Assembly: GCA_964625835.1 (NCBI GenBank)
Contig: CAZVES010000114.1
Coordinates: forward strand, 1-8,033
From: UBA5336 sp964625835
Lineage (GTDB): Bacteria > Pseudomonadota > Alphaproteobacteria > Caulobacterales > Hyphomonadaceae
Reading direction: 5' to 3'
Length of the DNA: 8,033 nucleotides
Made by a program: the position numbers and the translations under genes. Shown here one piece after another: positions 1-6,393 of the stretch. A model generated the notes under the pieces. It ran no database searches. It was not told where the DNA came from and saw only the letters and a program-made list of their open reading frames with translations. Position 1 is the first letter of the stretch, and each line of letters starts with the position of its first letter.

Positions 1-362
1 GCCAGCTTCTTGCCGACACCCTTCGCGCGGGTCACGCTCGCCACATCGCCCAACGCGATGGCGTCCATCAGCTCGCCGGGCGTCAGCGCGTCCATCAGCG
101 CCATGGCCGCCTTGCCGCCGACGCCCGGCACATCCTGAAGACGGGCAAACCAGGCGCGCGCCTCATCGCTCTCAAAGGCATACAGCATGATGGAATTCTC
201 GGTGATCCGGGTCTCGATGTGGAGCTCGGCGCGCTCACCCGGCTTCAGGCGCGACAGGGTGCGCGATCCGGCCTGTGCGACATAGCCGACACCGTTCACG
301 TCGATCAGCACCGTATCGGCTCCGATGGCGGCGACTTCTCCCCTCAACCGGCCAATGATCAC
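1..362 (-). CDS. ruvA: Holliday junction branch migration protein RuvA (3' end missing)
   Basis: RuvA forms a tetramer that binds the four-way Holliday junction and loads the RuvB motor to drive branch migration; with RuvC it makes the resolvasome. The 120 complete codons visible begin IIGRLRGEV after a GTG start, the usual RuvA opening. Residues 1-65 are the OB-fold domain, with VNGVGYV near 22-28. Two helix-hairpin-helix DNA-binding motifs follow: DVPGVGGKAA at about 77-86 and AKGVGKKL at about 113-120, where the window ends. About 80 residues (rest of domain II and the RuvB-binding domain III) lie outside. The GTG start at 362-360 is supported by a GGGGAGGG Shine-Dalgarno sequence at 374-367, four bases upstream. 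Its start overlaps the ruvC stop as GTGA, so translation is probably coupled. ruvB is expected next, out of view. Confidence 0.95.
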   Translation of the reverse strand, partial: MIIGRLRGEVAAIGADTVLIDVNGVGYVAQAGSRTLSRLKPGERAELHIETRITENSIMLYAFESDEARAWFARLQDVPGVGGKAAMALMDALTPGELMDAIALGDVASVTRAKGVGKKL

Positions 363-856
363 GCCACCCTCCCCGGCGCAGAGTGGGAATGCGCCGCACA
401 GATGGCGCAGGCGAGGGCATCGGCTGCATCCGAAGTCACTTTCCCGGCGCGCGGCAACAGGCGCTGGACCATGAAAGCGACCTGCTGCTTGTCTGCCCCG
501 CCCGTGCCGACCACGGCGAGCTTGATCTGACGCGGGGCATGCTCGCTCACCTCAACGCCCTCGCGGGCCAGCGCTGCCATGGCCGCCCCGCGCGCCTGGC
601 CGAGTTTCAGTGCGCTTCGGGGACCGGCATTGACAAGGGTTTCCTCGACACCCGCCACATTCGGGCGGTGGGTCAGGACGAGGGCGGAGACCTCCGAAAA
701 GATGCCCGCCAGGCGAACCGCGAGCGGCGCAGCCGGGTCTACCTTGATCACGCCGTGGGCGATGTGAATGAGCCGGGCACCGGTCTGGTCAACCACGCCC
801 CAGCCCGTCGCCCGCAGGCCGGGATCTATTCCAAGGATGCGATTCGTCTGTGTCAT
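359..856 (-). CDS. ruvC: Holliday junction resolvase RuvC
   Basis: RuvC is the dimeric, Mg2+-dependent endonuclease that cuts Holliday junctions symmetrically to finish homologous recombination. The protein has 165 residues, close to the usual 165-175. The four acidic catalytic residues of the RNase H-like fold are present: D11 in LGIDPGLRATGWG, E71 in GVEETL, and D143 and D146 in SDAADALA. These correspond by alignment to D7, E66, D138 and D141 of E. coli RuvC. The family signature SALKLGQARGAA is at 81-92, and the KxxVVGTGGADKQQV stretch is at about 112-126. The ATG at 856-854 places LGIDPG about ten residues in, as in homologues; the ribosome-binding site upstream is weak. It is followed by ruvA with a 4-base overlap. 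No yebC gene lies immediately upstream, although it often does in proteobacteria; here a GNAT gene diverges instead. Confidence 0.96.
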   Translation of the reverse strand: MTQTNRILGIDPGLRATGWGVVDQTGARLIHIAHGVIKVDPAAPLAVRLAGIFSEVSALVLTHRPNVAGVEETLVNAGPRSALKLGQARGAAMAALAREGVEVSEHAPRQIKLAVVGTGGADKQQVAFMVQRLLPRAGKVTSDAADALACAICAAHSHSAPGRVA

Positions 857-1087
857 CGGGCTGTAATGTAACCGGAGTGCTTAACGCCGTCTTGCACAAT
901 TCGCGCTTTGTTCACAATGCGCCCGGGTTTCCTGCAGACCGGGCCAGGCGAGCCATGGCCGTCACAGGCTGCCAAGCCCTTGTTTTCCCAGATTGCGTTT
1001 GCTGCATTGCACAATTGCAACCCAGACATCCTGTTGCGGCGCACAAATGCCATGGTGTGGTCACGGTTGGATGGGCACATTCAACGC
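857..1087. other. Divergent intergenic spacer between ruvC and the GNAT gene
   Basis: This spacer must hold the leftward promoter of ruvC and the rightward promoter of the acetyltransferase gene, but I cannot point to a convincing -35/-10 pair for either. It contains the decamer TTGCACAATT twice (892-901 and 1007-1016) and a related dyad, TTGTTCACAA (908-917). A 6-bp GC hairpin (GCCCGG/CCGGGC, 921-944) lacks a T-run, so it is not a credible terminator. The frame of the GNAT gene stays open back to a TTG at 908, but the residues encoded there look like non-coding translation (mixed hydrophobic and Cys/Pro/Asn content with no family match), so I treat it as untranslated. Confidence 0.5.
892..1020. 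repeat. Repeated TTGCACAATT element, possible operator half-sites
   Basis: TTGCACAATT occurs at 892-901 and again at 1007-1016. The second copy extends into an inverted repeat, TTGCA-CAAT-TGCAA (1007-1020). A third, similar dyad, TTGT-TC-ACAA, lies at 908-917. The two exact copies are 115 bp apart start to start. Repeated dyads in a divergent promoter region are typical of a transcription-factor binding site, but no specific regulator is recognised, and ten-base repeats can occur by chance. Confidence 0.3.
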
Positions 1088-1693
1088 ATGATGAAACGGG
1101 AAATCCTGACACACTTGCGCGACGGCCATCCGGTTCGGATGCGTCCTTTGCGACGCGATGACCGGCCACACCTGGTCGCCGGAATCGACAGCCTGACGGA
1201 ACGCTCCCGATACCTGCGTTTCTTCACCGGGGCGCGCCGGCTGCCCGACCATGTGATCGACAGGCTGGTGGATGTGGACAATGTCCATCACATTGCCTGG
1301 GGCGCTCTGGATGAAACCGGCGAGGCCGCGCGCGCCATCGGCGTCGTGCATGCCATAAGGCCAGATGAGGGCAGCGAAGCTGAGCTGGCCTTTGGCGTCG
1401 TGGATGAATTCCACGCCAGGGGGCTGGCCCGGATGCTGATCGCAGCTGTCGCGCACGATTGTGCGCGCTGCGGGATCACGACTTTGAAAGCCGATACGCT
1501 TGCTGAAAACCGCGCCGCGGCCAAGCTCATTCGCCACATTGGCGGGTATTGTTGCGAAGCTGCAGGTGGAATTTACACCTTCCGGCTGAACGTGGCCGAT
1601 TGCGAATCACGCCTGCGCAGCCTCGCCATGCCCAAGGGGCTGGGCGATGTGTATCACGCGCTGGATGCTGAAGACGCTCGCCGCGCCGCCTAG
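1088..1693 (+). CDS. GNAT-family N-acetyltransferase
   Basis: This is a predicted cytosolic enzyme that transfers acetyl from acetyl-CoA to an amine; the substrate (small molecule, peptide or protein lysine) cannot be told from sequence. With the start at 1088 it has 201 residues. The N-terminal part has the pattern RMRPLRRDDRPHLVAGIDSL then ERSRYLRFF (about 17-46), common in GNAT proteins of the Pat-like type. The acetyl-CoA-binding motif A is at about 99-120 (ELAFGVVDEFHARGLARMLI, with R111-G112-x-A114 in the pyrophosphate loop). Motif B is at about 138-153 (LAENRAAAKLIRHIGG, with N141). The start is uncertain: paired ATGs at 1088 and 1091 sit just before the domain, with only a weak GGATGGG 12 bases upstream, and an ATG at 1052 is also possible. 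The gene ends against sdhB, with the two stops overlapping in CTAG. Confidence 0.85.
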   Translation: MMKREILTHLRDGHPVRMRPLRRDDRPHLVAGIDSLTERSRYLRFFTGARRLPDHVIDRLVDVDNVHHIAWGALDETGEAARAIGVVHAIRPDEGSEAELAFGVVDEFHARGLARMLIAAVAHDCARCGITTLKADTLAENRAAAKLIRHIGGYCCEAAGGIYTFRLNVADCESRLRSLAMPKGLGDVYHALDAEDARRAA

Positions 1694-2472
1694 GCGACCC
1701 GCTCAACCATCATGTGCTTGATCTTGGCGATGGCCTTGGCCGGGTTGAGCCCCTTCGGACAGACCTGTGCGCAGTTCATGATGGTGTGGCAGCGGTAGAG
1801 CTTGAAAGGGTCTTCCAGGTCGTCAAGCCGCTCGCCCGTTGCTTCGTCGCGCGAGTCAATCAGCCAGCGATAGGCCTGCAGCAGCGCGGCCGGCCCAAGA
1901 TACTTGTCGCCATTCCACCAGTAGGACGGGCACGAGGTCGAGCATGAGGCGCACAGGATGCATTCATAGAGGCCATCGAGCAGTTCGCGGTCTTCTTCAG
2001 ACTGTTTCCACTCCTTCTCCGGCTCTGGCGTGTCGGTCTTCAGGAAGGGCTGCACATAGGCGTGCTGGGCGTAGAAATTGGTCAGGTCGGGGATCAGGTC
2101 GCGCACCACGGGCAGGTGCGGCAGGGGCGCGATGGTGATGGCGGAACCGGCCACCTCATCCCAGCCCTTGGTGCAGGCGATGGTGTTGTGCCCGCCAATG
2201 TTCATGGCGCAGGAACCGCACACGCCTTCACGGCAGGAGCGGCGGAAGGCCAGTGTCGGGTCGATGTTGTTCTTGATGTGGAACAACACATCGAGGACCA
2301 TCGGGCCGCACTTCGAAAGATCGACCCAATATGTGTCCCAGCGCGGATTGCCGCTCTCTTCCGGGCTGTAGCGATAAATCTTGAACTTCTTCAACTTTTT
2401 CGCGCCCTCGGGCTTGGGCCACGTCTTGCCCGTAGTGACCCGCGAATTGCTTGGAAGTGTGAGCTGGACCAT
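1690..2472 (-). CDS. sdhB: Succinate dehydrogenase iron-sulfur subunit SdhB
   Basis: SdhB carries electrons from the SdhA flavin to quinone through three Fe-S clusters on the cytoplasmic face of the inner membrane (complex II, TCA cycle). The length of 260 residues is normal. The N-terminal ferredoxin domain ligates [2Fe-2S] with C80, C85, C88 and C100 (SCREGVCGSC). The C-terminal domain holds [4Fe-4S] (C171, C174, C177, C238) and [3Fe-4S] (C181, C228, C234) in CILCASCSTSCPSYWW and CHTIMNCAQVCPKG. P182 and W185/W186 match the quinone-site residues of E. coli SdhB. All ligands are intact. The ATG at 2472 is preceded by AAAGGAAAAAG, with rather long spacing to the purine core. The gene is unusual in lying downstream of an unrelated membrane-protein gene rather than directly after sdhA, and its stop overlaps the stop of the convergent GNAT gene. 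Confidence 0.97.
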   Translation of the reverse strand: MVQLTLPSNSRVTTGKTWPKPEGAKKLKKFKIYRYSPEESGNPRWDTYWVDLSKCGPMVLDVLFHIKNNIDPTLAFRRSCREGVCGSCAMNIGGHNTIACTKGWDEVAGSAITIAPLPHLPVVRDLIPDLTNFYAQHAYVQPFLKTDTPEPEKEWKQSEEDRELLDGLYECILCASCSTSCPSYWWNGDKYLGPAALLQAYRWLIDSRDEATGERLDDLEDPFKLYRCHTIMNCAQVCPKGLNPAKAIAKIKHMMVERVA

Positions 2473-2579
2473 GGCGAAGTTCTTTTTCCTTTGTTTCCCA
2501 CCACTATTTATTCGCTTGCGCCGGAAACACTACGGTTCGGCGCCGCGCCAGACGCTATGCCGCACCGCACGCGCGATGC
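2473..2579. other. 107-bp spacer upstream of sdhB
   Basis: This lies between the stop of the membrane-protein gene and the sdhB start on the minus strand. If sdhB is transcribed separately, its promoter must be here or inside the upstream gene. On the minus strand there is an AT-rich patch, GAATAAATAG (within 2501-2520), that could serve as a -10 region, but no convincing -35. I see no hairpin followed by a T-run, so read-through from the membrane-protein gene into sdhB is possible. Confidence 0.35.
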
Positions 2580-3521
2580 TTAGGCGAAGGTATCATCCGC
2601 GCCAGATGCGGCGCCGATCCAGTTCGGATCGGTCTTCGCGGCCAGCGCAGGGATGCCGGCCCATGCAAACTGGATCAGGGCCTGGAACGCCGTCATCACG
2701 AGGTAAACAAGTCCCGCAATGCCAAACGTGACAGGGCTCAGCAGCACGGCCATGATCGCTTCCGGGTCGGTGTCGGTGAAATCGATCCCCGATGTGGCGA
2801 CGACGCCGCCGACAACGCCGAACATGACCAGCTGCAGGACAGTGGACAGGATATACGCGGCAACCAGCATGATCAGGAAGGCAAAGACCATGGGCCAGAC
2901 CCGCCCCCGCGTCGCGCCCCAGGCGCTGGAGAAACGGATGGCCCGGTCGCGGACGGTCAGGGCGGAGGCCGGCGAGAACCGCACGACGAAGTAAAGCAGA
3001 GCCACAAGGATCAGCAGGAAGAGCGGGATCATGATGACCACAACGATCTCGGGATTGCCCTGCAGAGCCATCGCGGCACCCGCCGCCACAATACCCACCA
3101 CGATTGCAAGCCCGAAATAGAGCGCCAGGAACAGGCCGAACCAGAACAGCCCGACGACAAACAGTCGCCCCTCATCGGCCCCGATCCGAAGCGAGAAACT
3201 CTCGCCGTGCATGTAGCGGCGCTGGAGCGCGCCTTCGAAGGCCACCCAGAAAAGGATGCCGATGGGAATGAACAGGAGTGCCGGCAGGAACAGCGCGCCC
3301 ATGGCTGAAAGGAGCGCGGCCTCGTCCACGGTCCCCGTCTGCTCCATCTCCGTGGCGATCTGCATATACTCAACAAACGGCCTGCCGAGCAGGAAGAGAA
3401 TGCCGACGATGATCAGGACCGACACAACGCCATAGGCGAGGGCATATTTCCAAAGAAAACCCTTCGGGCCCTCGGTCCTTGTCCAATGGGTCATGGCGTT
3501 TGCGAAACTGAACTGTTGCAT
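2580..3521 (-). CDS. Polytopic membrane protein of unknown function between sdhA and sdhB
   Basis: A 313-residue integral membrane protein whose family I cannot name. About six hydrophobic segments are visible, roughly at residues 26-47, 75-95, 119-149, 158-181, 210-242 and 256-290. A conserved-looking loop, RFSPASALTVRDRAIRFSSAW followed by GATRGRVWP (181-210), lies between the fourth and fifth segments. This resembles the ALxxRxxxxxAWxxTRGxxW loop of alphaproteobacterial hypothetical membrane proteins, but that comparison is from memory. No catalytic or transport motif is seen. The start at 3521 is favoured over a longer TTG-initiated frame (3575) because AGGGGAG lies 8 bases before it (3536-3530). 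A sdhA-side terminator precedes it, so it likely has its own promoter; TTGCGC (3575-3570) and CGTTAT (3551-3546), 18 bases apart, are a weak candidate. It may be co-transcribed with sdhB, but nothing in the sequence shows a complex II role. Confidence 0.8.
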   Translation of the reverse strand: MQQFSFANAMTHWTRTEGPKGFLWKYALAYGVVSVLIIVGILFLLGRPFVEYMQIATEMEQTGTVDEAALLSAMGALFLPALLFIPIGILFWVAFEGALQRRYMHGESFSLRIGADEGRLFVVGLFWFGLFLALYFGLAIVVGIVAAGAAMALQGNPEIVVVIMIPLFLLILVALLYFVVRFSPASALTVRDRAIRFSSAWGATRGRVWPMVFAFLIMLVAAYILSTVLQLVMFGVVGGVVATSGIDFTDTDPEAIMAVLLSPVTFGIAGLVYLVMTAFQALIQFAWAGIPALAAKTDPNWIGAASGADDTFA

Positions 3522-3529
3522 GGTTCTCA

Positions 3530-3536
3530 CTCCCCT
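3530..3536 (-). promoter_or_regulatory. Ribosome-binding site of the membrane-protein gene
   Basis: AGGGGAG on the minus strand ends 8 bases before the ATG at 3521. It decides the start of this gene, because the reading frame is open further upstream to a TTG with no such site. Confidence 0.75.
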
Positions 3537-3608
3537 ACATGCGAAATAACGACCATGCTGATCGAGACCGCGCAAGGTTCATTTCGTGACATTCGATTGT
3601 CGCAAACG

Positions 3609-3641
3609 AAAAAGGCGGCCCCCAATCCGAAGCCGCCTTTT
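3609..3641 (-). terminator. Rho-independent terminator after sdhA
   Basis: A 10-bp stem (AAAGGCGGC arm at 3610-3619 pairing with GCCGCCTTTT at 3632-3641) encloses a 12-base loop. Read on the minus strand, the GC-rich stem is followed by a run of T residues, and it begins about 26 bases past the sdhA stop. It therefore probably ends or attenuates the sdhCDA transcript before the membrane-protein gene and sdhB. The A/T-rich flanks make the structure nearly symmetric, so it could also stop plus-strand transcripts. Confidence 0.85.
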
Positions 3642-3666
3642 CACGATACAAAAGGGTCAAGAAAAC

Positions 3667-5454
3667 TCAGTAAACCCGAGCCTTCGGCTCAATGTAGCCG
3701 ATGTCGTTCGACATGGTGTAGTCATGGATCGGTCGGTAGTCGATGGTTACGCGGCCGCCATCATCCACCCAGGCCAGGGTGTGCTTCATCCAGTTGGTGT
3801 CATCGCGGTCCGAGAAGTCCTCGCGGGCATGGGCGCCGCGGCTTTCCTCGCGGTTTGCGGCGGAATTCACTGTGACCGCGGCCTGGGAGATCAGGTTGTC
3901 GAACTCCAGCGCTTCCACGAGATCCGTATTCCAGACCATTGTACGGTCCTGCACATCGATCCCCGGAAGTTTCTCGAACACGCCATCGATCCGCTCAACG
4001 CCCTCACGGAGAATCCCACCCGTGCGGAAGACGGCGCAGTTTTCCTGCATGGCCTTCTGCATTTCCAGGCGCAGTTTCGCCACGGGCTGGTCGCCGGATG
4101 CATTGCGCAGCTTGTCGAGCCTGGCGATGTGGCCGTCGGTCCAGCTTTCGGAAAGGTCGGGCTGGCTTGCGCCGGCCTCGACCGAGTTGCCGCAGTGCAG
4201 GCCCGCCGCCCGGCCGAAGACGACCAGGTCGATCAGCGAATTGGACCCGAGCCGGTTGGCGCCATGGACCGACACGCAGGCTGCCTCGCCCACGGCCATC
4301 AGGCCCGGGACAACATGGTCAGGATCACCATTGGCCTTGGTCAGCACCTCGCCATGATAATTGGTGGGAATGCCGCCCATATTGTAGTGCACCGTGGGCA
4401 ACACCGGAATCGGCTCCTTGGTGACATCGACGCCGGAGAAAACGCGCGCGGTCTCGGAAATGCCGGGCAGGCGCTCGGCCAGGGTTTCTGGCGGAAGGTG
4501 GTCGAGGTGGAGGTGAATGTGGTCGCCATCTTCGCCCACGCCGCGGCCTTCGCGAATTTCCACCGTCATGGCGCGCGACACCACATCGCGCGATGCAAGG
4601 TCCTTGGCACTAGGCGCATAGCGCTCCATGAAGCGCTCGCCCTCAGAATTGGTGAGGTATCCGCCCTCCCCGCGCGCGCCCTCGGTGATCAGACAACCCG
4701 CGCCATAGATGCCGGTGGGGTGAAACTGCACGAATTCCATATCCTGCAGCGGAAGCCCTGCGCGCAGGACCATCGCATTGCCATCGCCGGTGCAGGTGTG
4801 CGCTGAGGTACAGGAGAAGAAAGCCCGGCCATATCCACCTGTCGCCAGGACAGTTTTCTGCGCCCGGAAACGATGCAGCGTGCCGTCATCCAGTTTCCAG
4901 GCAGTGACGCCTCGGCAGGCGCCTTCCTCATCCATGATGAGGTCCATGGCAAAATACTCGATAAAAAATTCCGTCTCGTTCTTGAGGGCCTGACCATAGA
5001 GCGTATGAAGCATGGCATGGCCGGTGCGGTCTGCGGCCGCACAGGTGCGCTGGACCGGGCCCTCGCCGAAATTCTTGGTCATGCCGCCGAAGGCACGCTG
5101 GTAGATCTTGCCTTCCTCGGTGCGCGAAAAGGGCATGCCCCAGTGTTCCAGCTCATAAACCGCAGCCGGCGCGTTGCGGCACAGATATTCGATGGCATCC
5201 TGGTCGCCCAGCCAGTCAGACCCCTTCACGGTGTCGTACATGTGCCAGCGCCAGTCGTCCGAGCTCATATTGCCAAGCGATGCAGCAATGCCGCCTTGGG
5301 CCGCCACGGTGTGAGAGCGTGTGGGAAAGACCTTGGAAATGCAAGCCGTACGCAGGCCCGCCTGCGCCGCGCCGAGCGCAGCGCGCAGGCCCGAACCGCC
5401 GGCCCCCACGACCACAACGTCATAGGTATGATCAATCCAGTTATAGTCGGTCAT
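3667..5454 (-). CDS. sdhA: Succinate dehydrogenase flavoprotein subunit SdhA
   Basis: SdhA oxidises succinate to fumarate using covalently bound FAD, and passes electrons to SdhB. The length of 595 residues matches the family. The Rossmann FAD motif VVVVGAGGSGLRAA is at 13-26, followed by TRSHTVAAQGG, in which H48 corresponds to the flavin-linked histidine (H45 of E. coli). Active-site residues are present: H245 (QFHPTGIYGAG), E258 and R261 (ITEGARGEGG), R289 (ASRDVVSRAM, the proton-shuttle arginine), H356 (TVHYNMGGIPTN) and R401 (ANRLGSNSLIDLVVFG). The C-terminal domain ends in the typical DYRPIHDYT and a tail PKARVY. The ATG at 5454 is supported by GGAGGA 8 bases upstream. The gene follows sdhD by 31 bases and is followed by a strong hairpin terminator, so sdhB is not directly attached. 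Confidence 0.98.
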   Translation of the reverse strand: MTDYNWIDHTYDVVVVGAGGSGLRAALGAAQAGLRTACISKVFPTRSHTVAAQGGIAASLGNMSSDDWRWHMYDTVKGSDWLGDQDAIEYLCRNAPAAVYELEHWGMPFSRTEEGKIYQRAFGGMTKNFGEGPVQRTCAAADRTGHAMLHTLYGQALKNETEFFIEYFAMDLIMDEEGACRGVTAWKLDDGTLHRFRAQKTVLATGGYGRAFFSCTSAHTCTGDGNAMVLRAGLPLQDMEFVQFHPTGIYGAGCLITEGARGEGGYLTNSEGERFMERYAPSAKDLASRDVVSRAMTVEIREGRGVGEDGDHIHLHLDHLPPETLAERLPGISETARVFSGVDVTKEPIPVLPTVHYNMGGIPTNYHGEVLTKANGDPDHVVPGLMAVGEAACVSVHGANRLGSNSLIDLVVFGRAAGLHCGNSVEAGASQPDLSESWTDGHIARLDKLRNASGDQPVAKLRLEMQKAMQENCAVFRTGGILREGVERIDGVFEKLPGIDVQDRTMVWNTDLVEALEFDNLISQAAVTVNSAANREESRGAHAREDFSDRDDTNWMKHTLAWVDDGGRVTIDYRPIHDYTMSNDIGYIEPKARVY

Positions 5455-5462
5455 CTCGCTCT

Positions 5463-5468
5463 TCCTCC
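5463..5468 (-). promoter_or_regulatory. Ribosome-binding site of sdhA
   Basis: GGAGGA on the minus strand sits 8 bases before the sdhA ATG, in the 31-base gap after sdhD. It is the strongest Shine-Dalgarno match in the operon and fixes the start. Confidence 0.8.
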
Positions 5469-5485
5469 GAACGGCGCTCGCCGGA

Positions 5486-5884
5486 TCAGGCGCCCGCCGA
5501 AATCCAAATTTTCAAAACACTCAGTGCCGTCACCGCGAACAAGACCAATGAAGCAAAGGTGTTCGCGATCAGCAGTGTGCTCTTCATGCCTGTTTTCTGT
5601 ATGTAATCCTCAATGACGACCTGCATACCGAGACGCATGTGGTAGAAGGCCGCGCCGAAGGTCAAAATCAGCAGGATTGCATTCCATGGTTGCGCCACCC
5701 AGGCTTGGGCACCCGCAAAGCCTGCCTGGCTTGCCTGGATCACCGAAAAGAGAAACCATGGCACAAGGAAGATCAGGGCAATCGCGGAGACGCGCTGGCG
5801 AATATGATGGTCTGTGCCCGCCTTGGCAGAGCCCAGTCCGCGCGCTCGGGCGGCCGGCGTTACGAAATCATTTGAAGAGGCCAT
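5486..5884 (-). CDS. sdhD: Succinate dehydrogenase membrane anchor subunit SdhD
   Basis: SdhD is the second membrane anchor of complex II; with SdhC it holds haem b and shapes the ubiquinone pocket. It has 132 residues with three hydrophobic helices at about 32-51, 66-88 and 102-127. The N-terminal RGLGSAKAGTDHHIRQRVSAIAL (15-37) is the alphaproteobacterial SdhD signature. H82 in YHMRLGMQVVIEDY corresponds in position to the E. coli haem ligand H71, and D93-Y94 correspond to D82-Y83 near the quinone site. The gene starts 11 bases after sdhC, and its Shine-Dalgarno sequence overlaps the sdhC stop. Confidence 0.93.
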   Translation of the reverse strand: MASSNDFVTPAARARGLGSAKAGTDHHIRQRVSAIALIFLVPWFLFSVIQASQAGFAGAQAWVAQPWNAILLILTFGAAFYHMRLGMQVVIEDYIQKTGMKSTLLIANTFASLVLFAVTALSVLKIWISAGA

Positions 5885-5892
5885 GGTGCCGG

Positions 5893-5898
5893 CTCCTA
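5893..5898 (-). promoter_or_regulatory. sdhD ribosome-binding site overlapping the sdhC stop
   Basis: TAGGAG on the minus strand lies 8 bases before the sdhD ATG. Its first three bases are the sdhC stop codon TAG, so ribosomes ending sdhC are on the sdhD start site. This suggests coupled, near-equal synthesis of the two anchors. Confidence 0.75.
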
Positions 5899-6315
5899 GA
5901 TCAGGGTGGCCGCGGCCCAGAGGCCCACGGCGCCCACAATGGCAAAAACGAAATTGAAGGCCGACCAGGCGCTCGCTGTGCCGGGATCAAAACCAATGCC
6001 CGGCCCATCCCACAGCAGGTGGCGGATCCCGTTGGCAAAGTGATAGAGCACTGCCGCCGCCCAAAGCACAAGTAGGATCTGTCCCGGTATCGACGTGATC
6101 ACGGCCTCGATCAGCCGGTAGAGTGCCGGAATTTCTCCGGCAGCTGGCGGCGCCAGGGTCAGCGCCACGATCCAGGCCGCGATCAACCCGCTGCCAAAGT
6201 AAAGCGCTGTGCCGGTGATCCTGTGCGTGATGGAGGCGAGCATTGTAAGATGGAAGCGCCAGACCTGCAGGTGGGGCGACAAGGGCCGCGGATCCGTCCA
6301 TTTACCACTTGACAT
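5896..6315 (-). CDS. sdhC: Succinate dehydrogenase cytochrome b556 subunit SdhC
   Basis: SdhC is the haem b-binding membrane anchor of complex II. The 139-residue protein opens with RPLSPHLQVWR (10-20) and SITHRITG (28-35), the family signature; S28 and R32 correspond to S27 and R31 of the E. coli quinone site. Three hydrophobic segments lie at about 35-55, 76-98 and 115-137. H92 in YHFANGIRHLLWD corresponds to the haem ligand H84 of E. coli. The ATG at 6315 gives the normal short N-terminus and is preceded by GTGAGG, which lies within a 9-bp tandem repeat. It is the first gene of sdhCDA and is read from a predicted promoter in the 78-bp divergent spacer. Confidence 0.95.
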   Translation of the reverse strand: MSSGKWTDPRPLSPHLQVWRFHLTMLASITHRITGTALYFGSGLIAAWIVALTLAPPAAGEIPALYRLIEAVITSIPGQILLVLWAAAVLYHFANGIRHLLWDGPGIGFDPGTASAWSAFNFVFAIVGAVGLWAAATLI

Positions 6316-6316
6316 A

Positions 6317-6334
6317 CACTTGCCTCACTTGCCT
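6317..6334. repeat. Tandem 9-bp duplication over the sdhC ribosome-binding site
   Basis: Two perfect adjacent copies of CACTTGCCT (6317-6325 and 6326-6334) lie one base upstream of the sdhC start codon. On the minus strand they read AGGCAAGTG twice, so each supplies an AGG core for ribosome binding. A partial third copy, CACTTG (6306-6311), falls inside the sdhC start region. Confidence 0.8.
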
Positions 6335-6350
6335 TGGCTCACACTCAATG

Positions 6351-6378
6351 GTCTTAGAGGGACATGTTACGCTGTCAA
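6351..6378 (-). promoter_or_regulatory. Predicted sigma-70-type promoter of sdhCDA
   Basis: On the minus strand a perfect -35 hexamer, TTGACA (6378-6373), is followed 16 bases later by TAAGAC (6356-6351) as a -10 element. The -10 keeps only three of six consensus bases, which is common in high-GC alphaproteobacteria. A start near 6344 would give a leader of about 30 bases ahead of sdhC. No operator was recognised. Confidence 0.55.
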
Positions 6379-6393
6379 CGAGCGCTTGAGGTG

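Noticed and set aside
908..916. TTGTTCACA as a DnaA box
   Set aside because: It differs from the TTWTNCACA consensus at one position, it is single, and there is no AT-rich unwinding region or other sign of an origin.
921..944. GCCCGG/CCGGGC hairpin as a terminator
   Set aside because: The stem is only 6 bp, there is no T-run on either strand, and no gene ends nearby.
853..1080. Minus-strand 75-codon open frame upstream of ruvC
   Set aside because: It overlaps the ruvC start region, has no ribosome-binding site, and its composition shows no protein-family pattern. It looks like chance in GC-rich DNA.
3586..4806. Plus-strand 406-codon open frame inside sdhA
   Set aside because: It lies wholly antisense to sdhA, whose family match is complete. 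Long antisense frames are expected in high-GC coding DNA, and the translation has no recognisable domain.
6309..6314. Perfect TTGACA on the plus strand as a promoter for the DUF885 gene
   Set aside because: No acceptable -10 hexamer lies 16-18 bases downstream. The match falls on the sdhC start codon and is probably coincidence.
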